Numbered from the stretch's first letter, positions 42,974-52,621 are shown. The stretch is 64,000 nucleotides of DNA from Amycolatopsis sp. NBC_01488 (GCF_036227105.1 NZ_CP109434.1:6978501-7042500), one strand, 5' to 3'. Translations and numbers: made by a program. Notes: generated by a model not told the origin, from the sequence alone.

Positions 42974-42994
42974 CGTTATCGACAACGATTGACA
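42974..42994. promoter_or_regulatory. LacI operator and -35 element upstream of the ABC importer operon
   Basis: CGTTATCGACAACG (42974-42987) is a 14-bp palindrome with one mismatched pair and the central CG expected for LacI-family sites. It is followed at once by a consensus -35 TTGACA (42989-42994) directed rightwards, with CAAACT 17 bases on as a weak -10. Repressor binding here would block the importer promoter. Confidence 0.7.
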
Positions 42995-43083
42995 TCCGAT
43001 TTACCCGGGAGCAAACTCTTCGCCAACCCGGGTGCAGTCGCGCCCCGTCCAACTCGGCCGAAGTCGTCAGGAGTGGACCCAAG

Positions 43084-44379
43084 ATGTCTCTGAAACACCG
43101 GATCCCCGTTCTCGCCGCCCTGGCGGCCGTGGTCCCGCTCGCCCTTTCGGCGTGCAGCGGGGGGAGCGACGCCCCCGCGCAGCCGAGCGGGCCGGTCACC
43201 CTCACCTGGTGGCACAACGGCACCACCGACCCGATCAAGTCGATCTGGGAAAAGGTCGTCGCCGACTACCACCAGGCGCACCCCGATGTCACGATCAAGG
43301 CGCAGCCGCTGCAGAACGAGGACTTCCCCACCAAGGTCCCGCTCGCGCTGCAGGGGGCCGAGCCGCCGGACGTCTACCAGTCCTGGGGCGCCGGCGACCT
43401 GGCTTCGCAGATCACCTCGGGCAAGGTCGCCGACATCACCGACGCCACGAAGTCGTGGATCACCCAGACCACCGGCAAGTTCGGGGAGAACTGGCAGGTC
43501 GACGGCAGGCAGTACGGCGTGCCGTTCGAGCAGCACTTCGTCGGATTCTGGTACCGCAAGGACCTCTTCCAGCAGGCGGGGATCACCACCCCGCCGAAGA
43601 CGATGGACGAGCTGAACACCGCCGTCTCGCAGCTGAAGGCGAAGAACATCGCGCCGATCTCGGTCGGTGGCAAGGACCGCTGGCCCGACGCCTTCTACTT
43701 CAACTACTTCGCGGTCCGCGAATGCTCGGTCGATGTGCTGAAGCAGTCGGTGAAGGCGGTCAAGCTCGAAGACCCGTGCTGGACGAAGGCCGCGCAGGAC
43801 CTGAAGAGCTTCCTGGCCACGCAGCCGTTCCAGACCGGGTTCGCCGGCACGCCGGCCCAGCAGGGCGCCGGCAGCTCCGCCGGCCTGGTCGCCAACGGCA
43901 AGGCCGCGATGGAACTGCAGGGCGACTGGGAACCCGGCACGATGTCGGCCCTGACCGACGACAAGCAACTGGACTCGAAGGTCGGCTGGTTCCCGTTCCC
44001 GTCCGTGGCGGGCGGGCAGGGCGACCCGGCGGCCGTGCTCGGCGGCGGCGACGGTTTCGCCTGCACCACCCGCGCGTCGAAGGCGTGCGCGGACTTCCTG
44101 CAGTACCTGGGAAGCGAGCCGGTGCAGACGCAGCTCGCCGCCCAGGGGGCCGGCCTCCCCGTCAACACCGTGGCCGCGAAATCGCTGAAGACCGACACGC
44201 TGCGGGCCGTCTACGACTACGGCACGAAGTCGCCGTACCTGCAGATGTACTTCGACCGGGCGTTCCCGACCGCGGTCGGCGCCGCGCTGAACGACGCGGT
44301 CGCCAGCATGTTCGCCGGCCAGGGCACCCCCGAAGGCATCGTGACCGCCGTCAACCAGGCCGCGGCGGGCAACAAGTGA
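43084..44379 (+). CDS. ABC transporter sugar-binding lipoprotein
   Basis: A 431-residue extracellular binding protein. The signal peptide ends in a lipobox, LSAC, so Cys24 would be lipidated. The mature protein starts with TLTWWHNGT and contains VPFEQHFVGFWYRKD and GDWEPG, typical of family 1 oligosaccharide-binding proteins of actinomycetes. In this locus xylo-oligosaccharides are the likely ligand (inference). The stop overlaps the next GTG. Confidence 0.92.
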   Translation: MSLKHRIPVLAALAAVVPLALSACSGGSDAPAQPSGPVTLTWWHNGTTDPIKSIWEKVVADYHQAHPDVTIKAQPLQNEDFPTKVPLALQGAEPPDVYQSWGAGDLASQITSGKVADITDATKSWITQTTGKFGENWQVDGRQYGVPFEQHFVGFWYRKDLFQQAGITTPPKTMDELNTAVSQLKAKNIAPISVGGKDRWPDAFYFNYFAVRECSVDVLKQSVKAVKLEDPCWTKAAQDLKSFLATQPFQTGFAGTPAQQGAGSSAGLVANGKAAMELQGDWEPGTMSALTDDKQLDSKVGWFPFPSVAGGQGDPAAVLGGGDGFACTTRASKACADFLQYLGSEPVQTQLAAQGAGLPVNTVAAKSLKTDTLRAVYDYGTKSPYLQMYFDRAFPTAVGAALNDAVASMFAGQGTPEGIVTAVNQAAAGNK

Positions 44380-45347
44380 CCACGGCGACGACCCCGGTGC
44401 GGACGGCGCAGCGGCCGTCCGCACCGGCGGTCCGCGCCCGAAGGAAACGTCCGAGCCTGCGAAAACGGCTCGAGCTGGTGCTCTTGCTCGGGCCGGCCCT
44501 GCTGGTGTTCGCCGGGTTCGTCCTGGTGCCGATCGGGATCGCCGCCTTCTACAGCCTGTTCCAGTGGAACGGCTTCGGCCCGCTCGACAGGTTCATCGGT
44601 CTCGACAACTACGTCGACGCCTTCACCGGCACGGTGTTCCAGGGCGCGATCGTGCACAACCTGATCATCGCGGGGCTGTCGATCGTGGTGCAGCTGCCGC
44701 TGTCGATCGGGCTGGCGATGCTGCTCAATCGCAAGCTGCGGGGCCGCGCGGTGCTGCGCGCGCTGGTGTTCGCGCCGTACGTGCTCTCCGAGGCGATCAC
44801 CGCGGTGATCTGGGTGCTCATGCTCCAGCCGAACGGGTTCGCCGACCAGGTGCTGAAGGGCGCCGGGCTCGGCGGCCTGGTCCACCAGTGGCTGGCCGAC
44901 CCGGGCATCGTGCTCTACACGATGTTCGCGGTGATCACCTGGAAGTACATCGGGTTCGGCATCATCCTGCTGCTCGCCGGTCTCCAGGGCGTGCCGGCGG
45001 AGCTGCGCGAGGCCGCCGCGCTCGACGGCGCATCGGCGTGGCAGACCACCCGGCACGTCGTGCTGCCGCTGCTCGGGCCGACCATCCGGATCTGGATCTT
45101 CCTTTCGGTGATCGGTTCGCTGCAGCTGTTCGACGTGGTCTGGATCATGACGCTGGGCGGCCCGGCGAACGCGTCGGCGACGATGGCGACCTACCTGGTC
45201 GACCACGGGTTCAAGCGCTACGAGTTCGGGTTCGGCTCGGCGGTGGCGGTGATCCTGTTCGTCATCTGCTTCGTGTTCGCCCTGTTGTACCAGCGGTTCG
45301 CGCTCCGCCGGGACACCCAAGGGGCCCTGACGAGGATGGTGAGCTGA
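44376..45347 (+). CDS. ABC sugar permease, MalF type
   Basis: A 323-residue membrane protein with six or seven helices and the EAA loop LREAAALDGASAWQTTRHVVLP, where the ATPase docks. GTG 44376 overlaps the binding-protein stop, and its own stop overlaps the second permease start. Together the two permeases form the transmembrane channel. Confidence 0.92.
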   Translation: MTTATTPVRTAQRPSAPAVRARRKRPSLRKRLELVLLLGPALLVFAGFVLVPIGIAAFYSLFQWNGFGPLDRFIGLDNYVDAFTGTVFQGAIVHNLIIAGLSIVVQLPLSIGLAMLLNRKLRGRAVLRALVFAPYVLSEAITAVIWVLMLQPNGFADQVLKGAGLGGLVHQWLADPGIVLYTMFAVITWKYIGFGIILLLAGLQGVPAELREAAALDGASAWQTTRHVVLPLLGPTIRIWIFLSVIGSLQLFDVVWIMTLGGPANASATMATYLVDHGFKRYEFGFGSAVAVILFVICFVFALLYQRFALRRDTQGALTRMVS

Positions 45348-46171
45348 TGCGTTCGCGCCGGTTCGGCCTGTCGATGGGGTACCTCGCGGCGATCGTCGTG
45401 CTCGGCGTGACCGTCGTGCCGCTGCTGTTCGTGGTGCTCGGCGGGTTCCGCACCAACGCCCAGATCAACAACGACCCGGCCGGCCTGCCCGGCCCGTGGG
45501 TCACCGACAACTACGCCTCGGTCCTCGGCTCGAGCGCGTTCTGGACGTTCCTCGGCAACAGCGCGGTGATCGCGGTGATCGCGACCGTGGTCGCCGTCGG
45601 CCTGGGCTCGATGGCCGGGTACGCGCTTTCCCGGTACCAGTTCAAGGGCCGGGAGGCGCTGTACACGCTGTTCACCCTCGGCCTGCTGTTCCCGCTCACG
45701 GTGGCGACGCTGCCGCTGTACCTGTGGCTGCGTCAGCTCGGCATGCTCGAGAGCTTCTGGGGCGTCGCGATCCCCGAGGCGGCGTTTTCGTTGCCGGTGA
45801 CGGTCGTGATCCTGCGCCCGTTCATGCACGCCATCCCGGGCGAGCTCGAGGACGCCGCCGTGCTCGACGGCGCGAGCAGGCTCGGGTTCTTCTGGCGCAT
45901 CCTGCTGCCGCTGTCGGCGCCCGCGCTGACCACGGTCGGCGTGCTCGCCTTCGTCACCAGCTGGAACGCCTACCTGTTGCCCCTGCTGGTGTTCAACGAC
46001 TCCGCGCACTTCACCCTCCCGCTCGGCGTCGCCACGTTCCAGTCCCAGTACTCCCAGGACACCGCCCGGGTGCTCGCGTTCACCGCGTTGTCGATGATCC
46101 CGGCACTCGCGTTCTTCGTGCTCGCCGAACGGCGCATCGTCGGCGGGCTGACCGGATCCGTGAAGGGCTGA
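45347..46171 (+). CDS. ABC sugar permease, MalG type
   Basis: A 274-residue permease with six helices and EAA loop LEDAAVLDGASRLGFFWRILLP. It is coupled to the upstream permease by a one-base overlap and followed after 15 bases by the GH115 gene. No ATPase gene is present in the operon; actinomycetes usually supply a shared MsiK-type ATPase from elsewhere. Confidence 0.92.
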   Translation: MRSRRFGLSMGYLAAIVVLGVTVVPLLFVVLGGFRTNAQINNDPAGLPGPWVTDNYASVLGSSAFWTFLGNSAVIAVIATVVAVGLGSMAGYALSRYQFKGREALYTLFTLGLLFPLTVATLPLYLWLRQLGMLESFWGVAIPEAAFSLPVTVVILRPFMHAIPGELEDAAVLDGASRLGFFWRILLPLSAPALTTVGVLAFVTSWNAYLLPLLVFNDSAHFTLPLGVATFQSQYSQDTARVLAFTALSMIPALAFFVLAERRIVGGLTGSVKG

Positions 46172-46186
46172 CTCAGGAGGTCTGCC

Positions 46187-49100
46187 GTGCCGTCCGAGGT
46201 ACACCGTCGTGCCTTCTTGCAGTTGATGGCCCTGGCCGGGGCGGGATCCGCCGCCTTGCCGGGCCTCGCCGAAGCCGGGACCGGGTTCCCGCTGGTGTCG
46301 CGGGGAACGGCCGCGACGATCGTGGTGAGCGCCGCAGATCTGCCGGGAGTCCGGCGGGTCGTCGGCGACCTGGCCGCCGACGTCGAGCGCGTCACGGGCG
46401 TGCGGCCGGCCGTGTCGAACGTGGTTCCCGACCACGGACCAGTGGTGCTGGTCGGCACGTTCGGCCACAGTCCGCTGGTCGACGGGCTGGTCGCGGCGGG
46501 AAAGCTCGACGTCACCGGGATCGCCGGGAAGTGGGAGACGTCGCTGAGCCAGGTCGTCGACGGGCAGCTGGTGCTCACCGGCAGCGACCAGCGCGGCGTG
46601 ATCTACGGCGTGTACGAGGTTTCCCGGCGGATCGGCGTCTCGCCGTGGTACTGGTGGGCCGACGTCCCGCCTGCGCGGACGCCGGAACTGCACCTGCCGG
46701 GCGAGCGGTTCAGCCTGGGCACACCGCACGTGAAGTACCGCGGGTTCTTCATCAACGACGAGAACCCGGCGCTCGGCACCTGGGCGCCGGCCTTCTTCGG
46801 GCCGGGTCTCGCGCCGGGCTTCCCGAACGGCTTCAACCACCTGTTCTTCGCCAAGGTCTTCGAGACGATGCTGCGGCTGCGGGCCAACTACCTGTGGCCG
46901 GCGGTGTGGGGCCGCGCGTTCGCCGAGGACGACTCGCTCAACCACGCGACGGCCAAGGAGTACGGCATCGTGATGGGCACCTCGCACGAGGCGCCGATGA
47001 TGCGCGGGATCGAGGAGTGGAACCGGCACGCGGTCCCGGCCGTCCGCGACGCCGCCGGGATCATCACGACGCCCGGCCACGACCCGTACGGCGGCACCGG
47101 GGAGTGGAGCTTCCGCCGCAACGGCGTCGCGATCAAGGCCTACTGGACCGACGGCATCCGCCGGATGGCCCGCGAGGGCTTCGAAGGCGTCGTCACGCTC
47201 GGCATGCGCGGCAACGGCGACGTGAGCCTCCCCGACGGCGACGGCATCGAGCTGATGTCGGAGATCATCGCCGCCGAGCGGGACATCCTCGCCCGCGAGC
47301 TGAGCACCGACGTCCCACAGGTCTGGACGCTGTACAAGGAGGTCCAGCGGTACTGGGCGCAGGGCCTGCGCCCGCCCGACGACGTCATCGTGGTCTTCAC
47401 CGACGACAACTGGGGCAACATCCGCAAGCACCCGGACCTCTCGCTGCCCCCGCACCCCGGCGGGTACGGGCTGTACTACCACTTCGACTACGTCGGGGGC
47501 GGGCGCAACTACAAGTGGGTCGACACCGCCCTGCTCGCGAACACGTGGGAGCAGCTGCACCAGGCCGTGGCGTACGGCAACGACCGATTGTGGGTCGCGA
47601 ACGTCGGGGACGTGAAGGGCAACGAACTGCCGCTGCAGTTCTTCCTCGACTACGCGTGGGACCCGTCGGCGTGGCCGGCGTCGCGCTTGTCCACCGGGGA
47701 GCGTGCGTTCGCCGCGGCGAACTTCGGGTCCGCGCCGGCTTCCGACATCGCGTCGGTCTTGCACGACTACGGGCGGCTCCAGTCCCGCCGGAAGCCGGAG
47801 CTGCTGAACCGCCGGATCACGATCGACGCCTCCGGGGCGATCACCTACGACGACCAGGCGACGCCGTTCAGCCTGGTCGGCTACCGCGAGCTGGACCGGG
47901 TCACCGACGAATGGCAGGATCTCGCGGCGCGGGCGGCTCGCATCGCGGCCCGGCTGCCCGCGGCTTACCGGGACGCCTACTACGAACTGGTTTCGTACGA
48001 GGTCACGGCGTCGGCGAACCTCTACGCGTTGCGCCGCGCCGAGTTCACGAACCTGCTTTACGCGGCCCAGGGAAGGGCTTCGGCTAACGGGCTCGCCGCT
48101 GTCGCCGAGGCCCGCTTCGCCGACGACCTCGCGCTGGCGGAGAAGTACAACACCGGCATCGCGGGCGGCAAGTGGAAGGGGTTCCAGACCCAGCCGCACA
48201 TCGACTACGGCGACATCGCGCGCTACGGCCCGAACGCGCCCTGGCAGCAGCCGGAGCTGAACAACGTGGCGTTGCCCGACGTGCTCTTTCCCGCGGTGAA
48301 GCGGCTTTCGCTGCCCTCGGCTGCCTCCCTGGGGGTCGCCGTGGACGGGTCCGTGGAGGCGTGGCCGGGCGCGGCGGGGCGGCCGGCGCTGCCGGAATTC
48401 AGTCCGTTCCAGAGCGCGCCCGCCCAGTACATCGACGTGTTCAACCGCGGCCGGACGCCGTTCCGGTGCACGGTTTCGACCGGTGCGCCGTGGGTGCTGG
48501 TCGAGCCGCGCGGCGGCCGGGTCGAGGAGGAGCTGCGGATGACCGTGCGGATCGACTGGAGCCGGGCGCCGAAGGGAGCCACGACCGTGCCGATCACGGT
48601 GTCGGGCGCGGATCGGTCGGTGGAAGTGGACGCGGTGGTCCGGAATCCCTCGGTGCCGTTGCCGTGGCGGCGCGGGTTCGTCGAGGCCGGCGGGTACGTG
48701 TCCATGGAGGCCGCGCACTGCAGCGCGAACGTCCCCGCCGGAGAGGTCGCGTGGCGGTCGATCCCGGACCTGGGCCGGACGGGCGCGGGGATGACGCCGT
48801 TCCCGGTCACCGCGGCGAGTCGCGCGGCGGGGGCCGGGCCGCGGCTGGAGTACCGGATGACGCTGTTCACGGCCGGCCCGGTGACGCTGTGGGCGTACCT
48901 CTCGCCGCGCGCGAATGTCCTACCGGGGGACGGTTTGCGGTACGCGGTGGCGTTCGACGACGCGCAACCGCAGGTCGTGAACATCACGAAGGCCACGGGC
49001 GCGGACGACCTGACGATGAACCGCCAGTGGGAGCGGACGACCTCGGACAACGTGAACCTGACGTCGACGCGGCACGAGGTGGCGGCGGCGGGCCCGCACG

Positions 49101-49216
49101 TGCTGAAGGTGTGGATGGTGGATCCGGCGGTGGTGGTCCAGAAGCTGGTGGTCGACACCGGTGGGCTGCGGCCGAGCTATCTGGGGCCGCCGGAGAGCAT
49201 GCGGTGGCCGGGATGA
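46187..49216 (+). CDS. GH115 alpha-glucuronidase (xylan-specific)
   Basis: A 1009-residue enzyme of GH115, which removes (4-O-methyl-)glucuronic acid from internal positions of xylan. Markers are YGVYEVSRRIGVSPWYWWADVP, KYRGFFINDENP, NYLWPAVWGRAF, MGTSHEAPMMR and TDDNWGNIRK. The N-terminus HRRAFLQL plus a hydrophobic core resembles a Tat signal, so the enzyme is probably exported folded. A C-terminal beta-sandwich (about 740-1005) completes the usual GH115 architecture. AGGAGG precedes the GTG start. It belongs to the importer operon. Confidence 0.92.
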   Translation: MPSEVHRRAFLQLMALAGAGSAALPGLAEAGTGFPLVSRGTAATIVVSAADLPGVRRVVGDLAADVERVTGVRPAVSNVVPDHGPVVLVGTFGHSPLVDGLVAAGKLDVTGIAGKWETSLSQVVDGQLVLTGSDQRGVIYGVYEVSRRIGVSPWYWWADVPPARTPELHLPGERFSLGTPHVKYRGFFINDENPALGTWAPAFFGPGLAPGFPNGFNHLFFAKVFETMLRLRANYLWPAVWGRAFAEDDSLNHATAKEYGIVMGTSHEAPMMRGIEEWNRHAVPAVRDAAGIITTPGHDPYGGTGEWSFRRNGVAIKAYWTDGIRRMAREGFEGVVTLGMRGNGDVSLPDGDGIELMSEIIAAERDILARELSTDVPQVWTLYKEVQRYWAQGLRPPDDVIVVFTDDNWGNIRKHPDLSLPPHPGGYGLYYHFDYVGGGRNYKWVDTALLANTWEQLHQAVAYGNDRLWVANVGDVKGNELPLQFFLDYAWDPSAWPASRLSTGERAFAAANFGSAPASDIASVLHDYGRLQSRRKPELLNRRITIDASGAITYDDQATPFSLVGYRELDRVTDEWQDLAARAARIAARLPAAYRDAYYELVSYEVTASANLYALRRAEFTNLLYAAQGRASANGLAAVAEARFADDLALAEKYNTGIAGGKWKGFQTQPHIDYGDIARYGPNAPWQQPELNNVALPDVLFPAVKRLSLPSAASLGVAVDGSVEAWPGAAGRPALPEFSPFQSAPAQYIDVFNRGRTPFRCTVSTGAPWVLVEPRGGRVEEELRMTVRIDWSRAPKGATTVPITVSGADRSVEVDAVVRNPSVPLPWRRGFVEAGGYVSMEAAHCSANVPAGEVAWRSIPDLGRTGAGMTPFPVTAASRAAGAGPRLEYRMTLFTAGPVTLWAYLSPRANVLPGDGLRYAVAFDDAQPQVVNITKATGADDLTMNRQWERTTSDNVNLTSTRHEVAAAGPHVLKVWMVDPAVVVQKLVVDTGGLRPSYLGPPESMRWPG

Positions 49217-49230
49217 GGGGTGGCCACGGC

Positions 49231-50301
49231 TCAGGCCCGGCCGGCCGAAACCACCCGGGGCGCCTGGTGGGCGGGCGCGGCGGTGCTCTGGCGGACCACC
49301 AGGCTCGTCGCCAGCTCCAGCCGGTGGCTTTCCGGGTGCGTCCCGCGGGCCAGCGAAATGGCCAGGCGCGCACCCGCCGCCGCCATTTCCTGGAGGGGCT
49401 GGCGGATCGTCGTCAGCTCCGGGGTCAGCCACCGGGCCACCGGGAGGTCGTCGAAGCCGATCACGCTCAGGTCGTCCGGGATGCGCAGACCTGCGTCGCG
49501 CGCGGCCTCGTACACGCCCAGGGCCTGCAGGTCGCTGCCCGCGAACACCGCCGTCGGGCGGTCGGGGAGGGTCAGCAGTGACGCCAGCTCGCGGTACCCC
49601 GACCGGACGTGGAAGTCGCCGCGGCGGACCAGCGCCGGGTCGAACGCCAGGCCGGCCGTCTCCAGCGCCGTGCGGTAGCCGTCGATCCGGGCGCGGCTGC
49701 ACAGCACGCCGTCCGGCCCGCCGATCATCGCGATCCGGCGGTGCCCCAGCTCCACCAGGTGCCGGGTGGCGGTCAGCCCGCCCTGCCAGTTCGTGGCCCC
49801 GATCGAGGGCGTCTCCGGTCCGGGCGCGCCGGCCGGGTCGACGACGACGAGCGGGATGTCCCGGGCCCGCAGCTTCGCCAGCTGGCCGCCGGTGAAGTCG
49901 GAGCAGACCGAGACGATACCGACCGGCCGCCGCGCCAGCACGCTTTCCAGCCAGCTCTGCCCGGGCGTGTGGCGGCCCGACGATTCCGCGAGCACGACCG
50001 CCATTCCGTTTTCGCGGGCGACGCACTCGACCCCGCGGATGATTTCCAGGGCCCACGTGCTTTCGAGTTCGTGGAACATCAGTTCCAGCAACCGGGAACG
50101 GCGGGACCGTTCGTCGGCGCGGCGGCGGTAGCCGTATTTCCCGATGACCGCTTCCACGCGGGCGCGGGTGCTTTCGGCGACGTCGGGCCGGCCGTTCAGC
50201 ACTTTCGAAACGGTCGGCACGGAAACCCCGGTCTCGGCGGCGATCCGGGCGATGGTGATGCGGGACGCGACCGGCGCGGGATCATCGGACTTCGTTGTCA
50301 T
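49231..50301 (-). CDS. LacI-family regulator next to the GH10 xylanase
   Basis: A 356-residue LacI repressor with headpiece TIARIAAETGVSVPTVSKVLNGRPDV and effector domain (ELESTWALEIIRGV). It is of the XylR/BxlR-like actinomycete type. It is divergent from the GH10 xylanase gene across 69 bases that contain an 11-bp palindrome and a -35 box. Likely role: repression of xylanase until xylo-oligosaccharide binds (inference). Confidence 0.9.
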   Translation of the reverse strand: MTTKSDDPAPVASRITIARIAAETGVSVPTVSKVLNGRPDVAESTRARVEAVIGKYGYRRRADERSRRSRLLELMFHELESTWALEIIRGVECVARENGMAVVLAESSGRHTPGQSWLESVLARRPVGIVSVCSDFTGGQLAKLRARDIPLVVVDPAGAPGPETPSIGATNWQGGLTATRHLVELGHRRIAMIGGPDGVLCSRARIDGYRTALETAGLAFDPALVRRGDFHVRSGYRELASLLTLPDRPTAVFAGSDLQALGVYEAARDAGLRIPDDLSVIGFDDLPVARWLTPELTTIRQPLQEMAAAGARLAISLARGTHPESHRLELATSLVVRQSTAAPAHQAPRVVSAGRA

Positions 50302-50322
50302 GAAGGAGATTCTAGGTCATCG

Positions 50323-50352
50323 AAACCCGGTTTGACACGCTCGAAACTTTCG
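50323..50352. promoter_or_regulatory. Xylanase promoter with CGAAACTTTCG operator and TTGACA box
   Basis: CGAAACTTTCG (50342-50352) is a perfect 11-bp palindrome of the CGAAA-N-TTTCG type described upstream of Streptomyces xylanase genes. AAACCCGGTTT (50323-50333) is a second palindrome, and a consensus TTGACA lies at 50332-50337, between the two. No clear -10 follows. The ribosome site AAGGAAAG precedes the xylanase ATG at 50371. Confidence 0.7.
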
Positions 50353-50370
50353 AAAAACGGAAGGAAAGAG

Positions 50371-51387
50371 ATGCTGAGAAGTATTCCTATTAAACGCGCT
50401 CTGGTGGTCGTCGCGCTCGCTGCGGGCATTGCCGTGTGGCAGGTGCCCACGGCATCGGCGTCCGTTCCGCTGAAAGACATCACGCACCGCTACGTCGGCA
50501 GTGCCGTCGGCGCGGCGTACCTGGCGGACGAACCCGATTACCGGGCCGTGCTCACGCGTGAATTCGACAACGTGACGCCCGAGAACGAGATGAAATGGGG
50601 GGTGGTCGAACCCGTGCGCGGCCAGTACGACTGGTCGGGCGCCGACGCGATCGTCCGGTACGCGCAGGCGCACCACAAGACCGTCCGCGGCCACACGCTG
50701 GTCTGGCACTCCCAGCTGCCGGACTGGGTCGCCGCGCTGCCCGCCGACGAGCTGCGCCGCGTCCTGCACGACCACATCACGACGGAAGTCCAGCGGTACC
50801 GGGGAAAGATCCGGGCCTGGGACGTCGTCAACGAGCTGTTCAACGAGGACGGCACGCGCCGCGACACCGTCTTCCGGCAGAAGCTCGGCGACGGCTTCGT
50901 CGCGGACGTGTTCCGCTGGGCGCACGCGGCCGACCCGGCGGCGACCCTGTACCTCAACGACTACAACATCGAAGGGATCAACCCGAAGAGCGACGCGGTG
51001 TACGACCTGGTGAAGACGCTCAAGCGGCAGGGCGTCCCGATCGGCGGCGTCGGGGTCCAGGCGCACCTGTCGATCCAGTACGGCTTCCCGGCGGAGTACC
51101 GCGAAAACCTGGCCCGCCTGACGCGGCTCGGCGTGGACGTCGCGATCACCGAGGCCGACGTCCGGATCCCGACCCCGCCCGACGCGGCGAAGCTCGACAC
51201 GCAGGCGAGCTACTTCGACCGGCTGTGGGACGGCTGCCAGGCGGTCCGGCGGTGCGTCGAGTTCACGACGTGGGGCTTCACGGACCGGCATTCGTGGGTG
51301 CCGGGCGTGTTCCCCGGCGAGGGCGCGGCCTGCCTGTTCGACGAGAACCTGCGCCCCAAGCCGGCGTACCTGCGCATCAACCCCTGA
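50371..51387 (+). CDS. Secreted GH10 endo-beta-1,4-xylanase
   Basis: A 338-residue GH10 xylanase with a Sec signal peptide ending near ASA-30 and one catalytic domain, no carbohydrate-binding module. Active-site features: NEMKWGVVEP, HTLVWHSQLP, acid/base Glu155 in VVNELFNE, nucleophile Glu261 in ITEADVR, and the final WGFTDRHSW. It cuts the xylan backbone outside the cell, giving oligomers for the neighbouring ABC importer, GH115 and GH3. Confidence 0.94.
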   Translation: MLRSIPIKRALVVVALAAGIAVWQVPTASASVPLKDITHRYVGSAVGAAYLADEPDYRAVLTREFDNVTPENEMKWGVVEPVRGQYDWSGADAIVRYAQAHHKTVRGHTLVWHSQLPDWVAALPADELRRVLHDHITTEVQRYRGKIRAWDVVNELFNEDGTRRDTVFRQKLGDGFVADVFRWAHAADPAATLYLNDYNIEGINPKSDAVYDLVKTLKRQGVPIGGVGVQAHLSIQYGFPAEYRENLARLTRLGVDVAITEADVRIPTPPDAAKLDTQASYFDRLWDGCQAVRRCVEFTTWGFTDRHSWVPGVFPGEGAACLFDENLRPKPAYLRINP

Positions 51388-51408
51388 CCGGGGCCAGCCG
51401 CGAGCGGC

Positions 51409-52341
51409 TCAGCGCGCGAGCGCTGCCAGCCGCTTGGCGGTCGGCCACCGCACGTTCCACGCCCAGCCGAGCTTCTCGAACGCCCAGATGACCCGCGCCG
51501 AGATGTCGATCTGCCCGCGCTGCGCGCCGTGGCGGGCCGACGTCGGGTCCGCGTGGTGGGTGTTGTGCCAGGACTCGCCCATCGACAGGATGGCCAGCGG
51601 CCAGAAGTTCGCCGAGCGGTCGCGGCTGGTGAACGGGCGTTCGCCGATCATGTGGCAGATCGAGTTCACCGACCACGTCACGTGGTGCTGGAACGAGATC
51701 CGCGCCAGGCCGGCCCAGAGGAACGCGGTCAGGGCGCCCCACCACGACAGCGTGATCAGGCCGCCGAGCAGCGGCGGGAGCAGCAGGCTCGCCACCACCC
51801 ACACCGGGAAGAGCCGGTCGACGACGCGCATGTCGCGGTCGGCCGCCAGGTCGGGGGCGAACCGGTCGACGTTGGTCTTGTCGCGCCCGAACAGCCAGCC
51901 CATGTGGGCGTGCCAGAAGCCGCGGGCGAGCGCCACCGGCGACGTGCCGAACAGCCACGGCGAGTGCGGGTCGCCGTCACGGTCGGAGAACGCGTGGTGG
52001 CGGCGGTGGTCGGCGACCCAGCCGATCACCGGGCCCTGCGCCGCGAGGCCGCCGGCGACGGCCAGCGCGATCCGCAGCGCCCGCTTCGCCCGGAACGCGC
52101 CGTGCGTGAAGTAGCGGTGGTAGCCGACGGTGATGCCGAGCGTCGACACCACGAAGAACCCGCCGCCGATGGTCAGGTCGAGCCAGCTGACGCCCCAGCC
52201 CCAGAACACCGGGACGGCTGCGGCGAGCGCGAGGAACGGGACCAGCAGGAACGTGCGGATGGTGATCAGCTCGGCCACGGTCTGACGGCCGGAGAGCACG
52301 GGTTTGGCGACGGGGCGGGGAGCCTTCACGGAGGCTGTCAT
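51409..52341 (-). CDS. Membrane acyl-CoA delta-9 desaturase
   Basis: A 310-residue membrane di-iron desaturase with the three histidine boxes HRYFTH, HRRHH and HNTHH, and four hydrophobic helices. The family introduces a cis double bond at C9 of stearoyl- or palmitoyl-CoA using oxygen. The oleoyl product is the substrate class for the downstream TmsB methyltransferase, encoded 0.6 kb upstream on the same strand, so both may serve membrane lipid tailoring. A cold-shock gene with its own terminator lies between, so cotranscription is unlikely. Confidence 0.92.
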   Translation of the reverse strand: MTASVKAPRPVAKPVLSGRQTVAELITIRTFLLVPFLALAAAVPVFWGWGVSWLDLTIGGGFFVVSTLGITVGYHRYFTHGAFRAKRALRIALAVAGGLAAQGPVIGWVADHRRHHAFSDRDGDPHSPWLFGTSPVALARGFWHAHMGWLFGRDKTNVDRFAPDLAADRDMRVVDRLFPVWVVASLLLPPLLGGLITLSWWGALTAFLWAGLARISFQHHVTWSVNSICHMIGERPFTSRDRSANFWPLAILSMGESWHNTHHADPTSARHGAQRGQIDISARVIWAFEKLGWAWNVRWPTAKRLAALAR

Positions 52342-52576
52342 GCACTACTCGTTTCGAGGTCATCGCGCGGAGCGAGGCTCACGCGCGGGGCCGGGGGCGG
52401 CACACCCGGCGGTCAGCGGTCTGCGGTGGGCCGGGCGGGTCGCCGCTCCTGTTCGGCGATCGGCCTGGCGGCCCCGGGTCGGGAGTGAGACCGGCGGGAC
52501 GCCGGCATCCGAGGGGGCTCTCGACTCCTCCTACGTTACCTGACCGTTGTAAATCCGCAGTGTGGCCGGGCACGAG

Positions 52577-52608
52577 AAAGGCCCCCGCCCCGGAGGGCGA
52601 GGGCCTTC
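52577..52608 (-). terminator. Terminator of the cold-shock gene
   Basis: AAGGCCC (52578-52584) pairs with GGGCCTT (52601-52607); the CGCCC/GGGCG segments inside pair further, giving a long GC-rich hairpin. It starts 15 bases beyond the cspA stop on the same strand. The rest of 52342-52576 has no supported gene and must carry the desaturase promoter. Confidence 0.75.
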
Positions 52609-52621
52609 AATGCCTCGTGGC

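Noticed and set aside
45218-48718. Antisense open frame of about 1160 codons opposite the permease and GH115 genes
   Set aside because: The sense-strand genes have clear family motifs, while the antisense product is low-complexity and spans two unrelated genes.
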